Assembly: GCA_016794345.1 (NCBI GenBank)
Contig: JAEUKE010000270.1
Span: 264,541 to 328,540 of the forward strand
Direction: 5' to 3'
Length of the DNA: 64,000 nt
Origin: Myxococcales bacterium
GTDB taxonomy: Bacteria > Myxococcota_A > Polyangia > Polyangiales > Polyangiaceae
Shown here: piece after piece, positions 58,713-64,000 of the stretch
Layout of the letters: the number at the start of each line of letters is the position of its first letter
How positions within the stretch are numbered: position 1 is the stretch's first letter
Translations under genes and position numbers: made by a program
The notes under the pieces: generated by a model
What the model saw: only the letters and a program-made list of their open reading frames with translations
Told to the model about the DNA's origin: nothing
Database searches by the model: none

Positions 58713-61124
58713 GTGGAGAAGGCGGGTGTATCGGAGAGCGGGGGGATCGAGCGCGACCTGTTGGACGCTGTTCCGGCGCACGTCGCCTTGCTCGACCGAG
58801 ACGGCCGCATCGTCGCGGTGAACGCCGCTTGGGAGCGGTTCGCGCGCGACAACGGCGTTTCCGAGGTTGCGATGGTCGGAGTCGGCACGAACTACCTCGC
58901 GGCCTGTGTCCCCGCCCTCGAGGATCGAGACGCGGCGGCGGTGTTCGAGGGGATCTCCCGCGTTCTGCGCGGAGACGCCGCGCGGTTCGAGCACGAATAC
59001 CCCTGCCACGGCCCGCTCACCGAGCGGTGGTTCCTCGCCACCGTGACGAAGACCGAAGGCGGCGCCCTCGTCGCGCACTCGAACGTGACGGGCTTGCACC
59101 AGGCCGAGCGTGTCCTCGCCCACCAGAACCGGGTGCTCGCGCTCGTCGCTTCGAATGCTGCGCTCGAGGAGATCCTCGGCGGCATCTGCGAGCTCGTCGG
59201 GGTGACGGTGCCGGGCGCGTACTGCTCCATCCTCCTCGCGGTCGGCGACCACCTGGAGCTCGCCGTCGGGCCCACCTTGCCGGCCGCTTACAACGAAGCG
59301 CTCGGGCTGGTGCCGGTAGGCCCGCGGAGCGGCTCCTGTGGGACGGCGGCGTTCCGCGGCGAGCCGGTCATCGTGCACGACATCGCCACCGACCCGCTCT
59401 GGGAGGACTACCGCGGGCTCGCGCTGTCGCATGGGCTGCGGGCGTGCTGGTCGTTCCCGATCCGCACCGCACAGGGCAAGCTCGTCGGTACGTTCGCCGT
59501 CTACCGCAAGGTCGTGAGCACGCCGGACTCGTACGTGGCCGACGTCATGGCGAACGCCGTGCACCTCGCCGGGCTCGCCCTCGAGCACGACGCTTCGCGG
59601 ACCGCCTTGCAGGCGAGCGAGGAGCGCTTCCGGCTCCTCGTCGAAGGCGTGAGCGACTCGGCGCTGTTCCTCGTCTCCCCCATTGGCATCATCGTCACCT
59701 GGAATCCGGGGGCCGAGAAGCTCTTCGGGGCGACGGCCGCCGAGGTGATCGGCGCGCACATCGAGCGGCTCTTCCCGGACGACAGCCGGGAGCTCGCCGA
59801 GCTCGAGCTCGCCCGCACGAGCGGTCATCACGAAGGCGAGACGCAGTGCATCCGCAGCGACAAGAGCCGATTCCGCGCGCAGGTCAGCTCCACGCTGCTT
59901 CGGAACGCAGACGGCTCGGTGCGCGGCTACGGTGTCCTGGTGCGAGATCTGTCGGAGCGCGAGATGCTCGAGCGCCAGCTGAGGCAGGCGCAGAAGATGG
60001 AAGCCGTGGGGCAGCTCGCGGGCGGCGTCGCACACGACTTCAACAACATCCTCACGGTCATCGGGTGTTGCACGGAGGCGCTCGCCGCCGAGCTCCCGTC
60101 CAACGCTCCGCTGCAGGAGATGGTCGTGGAGATCCGGCACGCGGCCGAGCGGGCGACCAGCCTCACGAATCAGCTGCTCGCCTTCAGCCGGCGCCACCCC
60201 GTTCGACCCGTCGTGCTCGATCTGAACGAGGTCATCGAGCAGTCCGAGGCCATGCTCCACCGGCTCCTGGGTGAGGACATCGTGCTCGAGACCTCCTTCT
60301 CGGCGCGCCAGTCCCACGTCCGGATCGATCGATCGCTCGTCGAGCAGATCATCATGAACCTCTGCGTGAACGCGCGGGACGCGATGCCCCACGGAGGGAG
60401 GTTGTCGGTCGCGACGCGCGACACCTCGCTCGAGGCGAGCCGCACCGAGACCGGCGATCTGCCGCCGGGGGACTACGTCGAGGTCTCGATCACCGACACC
60501 GGCCCCGGCATCCCGGAGAGCATCCGGGGGCGGATCTTCGAGCCCTTCTTCACGACCAAAGGCACCAAGGGGACGGGGCTGGGGCTGGCCGTCGTCTATG
60601 GCGCGGTGAAGCAGTGTGGCGGCGGCTTGGAGGTCCACTGCCCGCCCGACGGCGGCACCACCATGCGCGTCTTGCTGCCGGCGAGCACGCAGCCAAAGAG
60701 CGCCGAGCCCGCGCCTCGCCGGTTGACGCCCGTGGGGGAGGGTGGGCGCGTCTTGCTCGCCGAGGACGAGCCCGCGCTGCGCGCGCTGATGCGCCGCACG
60801 CTCGAGCGAAACGGCTTCGAGGTGACCGACGCGAGCGGAGGGGAGGTCGCCCTCGCGATCGCGCAGCGCTGGAAGCCGGACATCCTCGTCACGGACGTGG
60901 TCATGCCCAACATGAGCGGTCGTGTGCTCGCGGTCCGCCTGCGAGCGCTCTACCCGGACGTCCCGGTGCTCTACATCAGCGGCTACACGGACGACGCCGT
61001 CCTGCGCCACGGGATCCTCGAGGACCGCGATCAGTTCATGGTGAAGCCGTTCTCGAGCGTGGCCCTGGTGGACCAGGTCAGGCGCATGCTCGCCTTGCGG
61101 CGGAGCGCGCCCGCGGAGGCCTGA
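58713..61124 (+). CDS. Hybrid sensor histidine kinase (PAS-GAF-PAS-HisKA-HATPase-REC)
   Basis: Encodes 803 aa. GTG 58713 is chosen because AGGAG sits 7 bases upstream. N-terminal PAS (about 10-125), a GAF domain (about 135-290, ILLAVGDHLEL, CGTAAF, WSFPIRTAQGKLVGTFAVY), a second PAS (about 300-415), dimerisation helix with phosphoacceptor His about 440 in V-A-H-D-F-N-N-I-L, catalytic N-box and G-box (LCVNARDAMPHGG, DTGPGI, GTGLGLAVVYG), and a C-terminal receiver with Asp about 729 in V-T-D-V-V-M-P-N. No TM helix, so a soluble sensor. Follows the ABC-F gene by 172 bases. Confidence 0.9.
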   Translation: MEKAGVSESGGIERDLLDAVPAHVALLDRDGRIVAVNAAWERFARDNGVSEVAMVGVGTNYLAACVPALEDRDAAAVFEGISRVLRGDAARFEHEYPCHGPLTERWFLATVTKTEGGALVAHSNVTGLHQAERVLAHQNRVLALVASNAALEEILGGICELVGVTVPGAYCSILLAVGDHLELAVGPTLPAAYNEALGLVPVGPRSGSCGTAAFRGEPVIVHDIATDPLWEDYRGLALSHGLRACWSFPIRTAQGKLVGTFAVYRKVVSTPDSYVADVMANAVHLAGLALEHDASRTALQASEERFRLLVEGVSDSALFLVSPIGIIVTWNPGAEKLFGATAAEVIGAHIERLFPDDSRELAELELARTSGHHEGETQCIRSDKSRFRAQVSSTLLRNADGSVRGYGVLVRDLSEREMLERQLRQAQKMEAVGQLAGGVAHDFNNILTVIGCCTEALAAELPSNAPLQEMVVEIRHAAERATSLTNQLLAFSRRHPVRPVVLDLNEVIEQSEAMLHRLLGEDIVLETSFSARQSHVRIDRSLVEQIIMNLCVNARDAMPHGGRLSVATRDTSLEASRTETGDLPPGDYVEVSITDTGPGIPESIRGRIFEPFFTTKGTKGTGLGLAVVYGAVKQCGGGLEVHCPPDGGTTMRVLLPASTQPKSAEPAPRRLTPVGEGGRVLLAEDEPALRALMRRTLERNGFEVTDASGGEVALAIAQRWKPDILVTDVVMPNMSGRVLAVRLRALYPDVPVLYISGYTDDAVLRHGILEDRDQFMVKPFSSVALVDQVRRMLALRRSAPAEA

Positions 61125-61160
61125 GCGCCGCGCAGGTCTGAGCGCCGTGCAGGTCTGAGC
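61121..61160. repeat. 17-bp tandem repeat (2.3 copies) spanning the kinase stop codon
   Basis: Units CTGAGCGCCGCGCAGGT (61121-61137), CTGAGCGCCGTGCAGGT (61138-61154) and a partial third (CTGAGC, 61155-61160). The first TGA is the stop of the histidine kinase. The arrangement parallels the parB 3' array, so the same type of terminal duplication occurred at two loci. Confidence 0.85.
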
Positions 61161-61195
61161 CCGAAGCAAGCCTGCTGGGCTCGAGGCGCCGGAGC

Positions 61196-61513
61196 TCAGC
61201 CCGTGCGCTGGATGATGTGGTAGCCGAACTGGGTCTCGACGACGCCGCTGACGCCGCCGACAGGGAGCGCGAAGGTGGTGTCCTCGAACGCCTTCACCAT
61301 CTGCCCGCGACCGAAGGAGCCGAGATCGCCACCGCGCGCCTTCGAAGGGCAATCCGAGTGCTGCTTCGCGAGGGAAGCGAAGTCCGCCCCGCCCTGGACC
61401 TGGGTGAGCAGGCCCTGGATCTGCTGCTGGGCCTCTTCCTTCGAGCGGGTCGCGGTCGAGCGGTCGGAGCCCTTGTACATGAGCAGGATGTGCGAAGCGC
61501 GGACGGTGGACAT
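61196..61513 (-). CDS. Parvulin-type peptidyl-prolyl cis-trans isomerase
   Basis: Encodes 105 aa, a single PpiC domain with no signal peptide: RASHILLMYKG (substrate strand), GADFASLAKQHSDCPSKARGGDLGSFGRGQMVKAFEDTTFAL, then VETQFGYHIIQ. The Asp/Cys/His active-site set of parvulins is seen (H in SHIL, Cys in SDCPS). Cytosolic PPIase helping protein folding. Same strand and 16 bases after the Bcp gene stop, so probably co-transcribed. Confidence 0.9.
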   Translation of the reverse strand: MSTVRASHILLMYKGSDRSTATRSKEEAQQQIQGLLTQVQGGADFASLAKQHSDCPSKARGGDLGSFGRGQMVKAFEDTTFALPVGGVSGVVETQFGYHIIQRTG

Positions 61514-61529
61514 GCGCGGAGGCTACACC

Positions 61530-62099
61530 TCAGCTCTTCGCCGCTTCAAGCACCGCCGCGGCGTGCTCGGACGGATTCACCTTCGGCCAGACCGCCTTGA
61601 TCTTCCCGTCTTTTCCGATGAGGAAGGACTGGCGCGCGGCGAAGCCGTTGCTCACCGGGACCTGGAAGGCCTTGGCGATCGATTGGTCCTCGTCGACCAC
61701 GAGCGGGAAGGGCAGCGAGTGTTTGTCGATGAACGACTGATGGGAGCTCGCGCCCTGCGTGGAGACGCCGTAGACGACGATGCCGGCCTCCTGGAACGTG
61801 CTCCACGCATCGCGGATGCCCTGCGCCTCCACGGTGCAGCCGGGCGTGTCGTCCTTCGGGTAGAAGTAGACGAGGACGAGCTTGTCCCTCTGTTCGGCGA
61901 GCTTGACCTCCTTGCCGTCGTGGAGCTTCAGCGCGACGTCGGGCGCGGGGTCGCCCGTCTTGAGCCCCGCGGAGGCATCAGGCGTCTTCTTGCCGGTATC
62001 GGCCGGCGGTGTAGCGCTGCCGGACGCGGCCGTCGGAGCAGGCTGGTCCTGGCACGCGGCGAGCGCAAGAAGGGCGGTGGCGAGGACGAACGAGCGCAT
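61530..62099 (-). CDS. Bcp-type (1-Cys) peroxiredoxin lipoprotein
   Basis: Encodes 189 aa from ATG 62099. Lipobox ALAAC (Cys16), unusual for a Bcp, which is normally cytosolic. Linker to about 45, then thioredoxin fold with peroxidatic Cys88 in P-G-C-T-V-E-A. The common resolving Cys five residues downstream is replaced by Gln (Q-G-I-R-D), implying a 1-Cys mechanism or an external reductant. Reduces peroxides in the periplasm or on the membrane. Confidence 0.88.
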   Translation of the reverse strand: MRSFVLATALLALAACQDQPAPTAASGSATPPADTGKKTPDASAGLKTGDPAPDVALKLHDGKEVKLAEQRDKLVLVYFYPKDDTPGCTVEAQGIRDAWSTFQEAGIVVYGVSTQGASSHQSFIDKHSLPFPLVVDEDQSIAKAFQVPVSNGFAARQSFLIGKDGKIKAVWPKVNPSEHAAAVLEAAKS

Positions 62100-62141
62100 G
62101 CACCTCGCTTCCCACGGAGGCGACGACTCGGCAAGGACCTG

Positions 62142-62711
62142 TCAGACGGGGACCGGGCGCAGGACCACCACCGAGTACCCGACGGCGGTCCCCGTCCCGA
62201 TGTTGGCGTACCCGTGGCGCTGATCACCGCGGAAGACGACCACGTCCCCCGCCGCGAGCACGAACCGTTCGCCCGAGGCCATGAGCTCGATCGTGCCTCG
62301 CTCACACGCCAGGTACTCCCGCGTGCCGGCGGTGTGGGGTGTGCCCGACATACGCGCCGCGGGCGGAAGCTCCAGCCGCTCGAGCACCATGTTCGGCACG
62401 CGATGTGGCAAGAGCGACCGAACGACGACGCCGCCCCGCTCGCGAACGGCCAGCGTGTCCCGCGCGTAGTGGCGCGCGGCCGGCGAGGGGCTCTGCAGGA
62501 GCTCTTCGAAGGGGATGGCGAGCGCGGCGCTGACCTTGTGGAGCACGCCGAGGGTCGGGTTCGCCGCGCCGGACTCGAGGTTCGCCCAGGTCGCGCGAGG
62601 CAGCCCGGACGCCTTGGCCATCTGCTGCTGGGTGAGCCCACGAGCCTCGCGGAGCGTCCGGATGTTGTGGGCGAGCCGCGCGGCGAGCTCGCCTATCTCG
62701 ACCTCTTCCAT
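62142..62711 (-). CDS. XRE-family transcriptional regulator with C-terminal cupin domain
   Basis: Encodes 189 aa from ATG 62711. HTH_XRE (about 14-68): N-I-R-T-L-R-E-A-R-G-L-T-Q-Q-Q-M-A, L-P-R-A-T-W-A-N-L-E-S-G. Cupin (about 105-185): LERLELPPAARM, TREYLACERGTIELM, VLAAGDVVVFRGDQRHGYAN. The cupin likely senses a small metabolite and the HTH binds DNA. A perfect palindrome (62723-62740) lies just upstream of its start, between it and the divergent gene, a probable autoregulatory operator. Confidence 0.87.
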   Translation of the reverse strand: MEEVEIGELAARLAHNIRTLREARGLTQQQMAKASGLPRATWANLESGAANPTLGVLHKVSAALAIPFEELLQSPSPAARHYARDTLAVRERGGVVVRSLLPHRVPNMVLERLELPPAARMSGTPHTAGTREYLACERGTIELMASGERFVLAAGDVVVFRGDQRHGYANIGTGTAVGYSVVVLRPVPV

Positions 62712-62722
62712 CGCCCGGCATT

Positions 62723-62740
62723 CTGCCAACTCGTTGGCAG
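62723..62740. promoter_or_regulatory. Palindromic operator candidate, CTGCCAA-CTCG-TTGGCAG
   Basis: A perfect 7-bp inverted repeat with a 4-bp centre, 12 bases upstream of the regulator's ATG (62711) and 68 bases before the divergent DUF2914 gene. Size and placement fit a binding site for the XRE dimer controlling both genes. Confidence 0.5.
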
Positions 62741-62807
62741 CCGCGACAGCAAAATAGCCGGCGTTGCCGGACGTGACAGGGACCCCAAGGCGAGCGAAAC
62801 TCGCCGC

Positions 62808-64000
62808 GTGACGAACGTGCCGGGCCCGATCGACCCCGAGCGCACGATCCCCGACGGGGGGCCGCGCTTCGACGCCGACAAGACATCGGCCGGCTCCGAG
62901 GACCCGACCGTCGAGCCCCCGACGCGGGCGCGGCCCGAGCCCCAGCCCGTGCACACGGGGCCGTTTGGGCCCCAACCGAGCAAGCTCGAGGAGCTGCGCG
63001 AGATCGGGAAGGAGCTCCTCAAGAAACACGAGAAGAAGATCTGGTGGCTCCACACCGCCTACGCGCTCAGCCTGGGCGCCTTCGTGGCGACCTTCGCACA
63101 GAAGGGCTTCGAGCGAGCCCGCTTGCTCACCCTCTCGCTCGTGGCGGCGTGGCTCCTCGTCGTCTTCTTCTTCCGCTTCTTCGGGACGGGCGCGCAGCAG
63201 GACTTCATGACCGCGTGGCCCGGGATGCGCCGGCGGTTCTTCATCATGAGCTACCTGATGAAGAACCTCTTTCAGGGCATGCTCTTTTACCTCCTGCCGT
63301 TCTACTGGAAGAGCACGAGCCTCGACGCGAAGACCACCCTGCCGCTCTCGCTCCTGGCTGGCTGTGCCGTCATCTCGACGCTCGATCTGGTCTTCGACCG
63401 CGTGTTGCTCCGGTTCAAGCTCATCGCGTCGGCTTTTTTTGCGATCACGCTCTTCGGCTGCGCCAACGTCTTCATCCCGGCGCTGATCCCCAACGTCTCG
63501 GCGCTCGTCACCCTCCTGGTCGCAGCCGCGCTGTCGGGGGCGACCTTCATGCTCTTCCACCTCTCGCTCGCGAGCCTGCGGCGTCCGCTGGCCGCCGGAG
63601 CGTTCGTGTCCTTGATCGGCCTGTTCGTCCTCGGCGCTTACCTCGGCCGCCGCACCATGCCCCCCGTGCCCGTCTACGTGAAGGAGGGCGGGGTCGGCAC
63701 GGGTCTGCGAGAGGACGGCACGCTCGACGTCGAGGTGCGAGCCGTTCGCTCCGGGGTCAAGGAGCTCTTCTGTGTGACCGACGTGCAGGTGTTCGGACGT
63801 GGCGATTCGTTCCGGCACGTTTGGCGCAAGGACAGGAAGGTCCTCCAGCACGCGGGGACGGACGCTCCGGCGTCGAAGGAGCGCAACGTGGTCCGTGTCG
63901 CATCGAAGCTGCCCGAGATGCCCGAGGATCCGGAGGGAAGGTACTCGGTCGACGTGGAGACGGCGTCGGGACAGATCGTGGGTCGCGTCGTGTTCGATGT
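62808..64000 (+). CDS. DUF2914-type multi-pass membrane protein, 3' end beyond window
   Basis: Open from GTG 62808 to the window end (at least 397 codons). An N-terminal soluble, Pro-rich segment (about 1-75) precedes six or seven hydrophobic helices (about 85-290, with WWLHTAYALSLGAFVATF, LTLSLVAAWLLVVFFFRFFG and later). After them comes a beta-rich region with K-E-L-F-C-V-T-D-V, H-V-W-R-K-D and Y-S-V-D-V-E-T-A-S-G-Q-I-V-G-R, as in DUF2914. Inner membrane; function unknown. Divergent from the XRE-cupin regulator. Confidence 0.82.
   Translation, partial: MTNVPGPIDPERTIPDGGPRFDADKTSAGSEDPTVEPPTRARPEPQPVHTGPFGPQPSKLEELREIGKELLKKHEKKIWWLHTAYALSLGAFVATFAQKGFERARLLTLSLVAAWLLVVFFFRFFGTGAQQDFMTAWPGMRRRFFIMSYLMKNLFQGMLFYLLPFYWKSTSLDAKTTLPLSLLAGCAVISTLDLVFDRVLLRFKLIASAFFAITLFGCANVFIPALIPNVSALVTLLVAAALSGATFMLFHLSLASLRRPLAAGAFVSLIGLFVLGAYLGRRTMPPVPVYVKEGGVGTGLREDGTLDVEVRAVRSGVKELFCVTDVQVFGRGDSFRHVWRKDRKVLQHAGTDAPASKERNVVRVASKLPEMPEDPEGRYSVDVETASGQIVGRVVFD

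Overview
The window is about 64 kb of very GC-rich chromosome with dense protein coding, many GTG starts, strong third-position G/C bias and short intergenic gaps. Gene content points to a predatory or soil myxobacterium (phylum Myxococcota, most likely class Polyangia). Pointers are a Hanks-type Ser/Thr kinase next to an FHA-GAF-PP2C phosphatase, numerous outer-membrane lipoproteins with Ser/Thr/Gly/Ala/Pro-rich linkers, DUF4215 Cys-rich repeats, a LamG lipoprotein, a von Willebrand A lipoprotein and a large hybrid histidine kinase. The taxonomic call is inference. I saw no rRNA, tRNA, transposase, phage gene or CRISPR array.

Layout. 0-9 kb: 3' end of a probable glnD; a TPR lipoprotein; a tightly overlapping operon of ECF sigma factor, FecR-TPR membrane protein and two secreted proteins; a beta-propeller/di-heme cytochrome lipoprotein; a SnoaL-like lipoprotein on the other strand; a YdeI-like protein. 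9-11 kb: parAB, with 15-bp tandem repeats growing out of the parB stop codon and a perfect palindrome upstream of parA. 11-18 kb: a 56-aa protein, a structured non-coding stretch ending in a strong terminator, then the proteostasis block tig-clpP-clpX-lon. 18-23 kb: LamG and vWA lipoproteins, a one-TM repeat-rich protein and purH. 23-26.5 kb: a ParA/MinD-like ATPase with two N-terminal zinc modules plus a ribbon-helix-helix partner; an rluA-type pseudouridine synthase with a small downstream gene. 26.5-31 kb: glgA, a Cys-rich lipoprotein, an L,D-transpeptidase.

31-35 kb: a reverse-strand operon udk - MFS transporter - metallo-beta-lactamase/dual cNMP-binding fusion. 35-40 kb: Ser/Thr kinase, FHA-GAF-PP2C phosphatase and MscS channel. 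40-49 kb: ATP-grasp and DUF455 ferritin-like pair, GDSL lipoprotein, speA, DUF4388-TPR protein, NAD-type isocitrate dehydrogenase, peptide deformylase and a phosphodiester-glycosidase-type lipoprotein. 49-55 kb: an alkaline-phosphatase-superfamily lipoprotein coupled to a 1325-aa secreted multidomain amidohydrolase. 55-64 kb: ychF, an ABC-F ATPase, a PAS-GAF-PAS hybrid histidine kinase, a parvulin, a 1-Cys-type Bcp lipoprotein, an XRE-cupin regulator and a divergent DUF2914 membrane protein cut by the window end.

Most of the region is core housekeeping interleaved with lineage-specific envelope and signalling genes. The most unusual items are the tandem-zinc-module ParA ATPase with its RHH partner, the MBL-cNMP-cNMP fusion, the ATP-grasp/DUF455 pair, the 1325-aa amidohydrolase mosaic, two cases of short tandem repeats that start at a stop codon, and a three-copy family of GC hairpins, one copy of which sits inside a coding region. 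No single locus can be called a proven new system from sequence alone.
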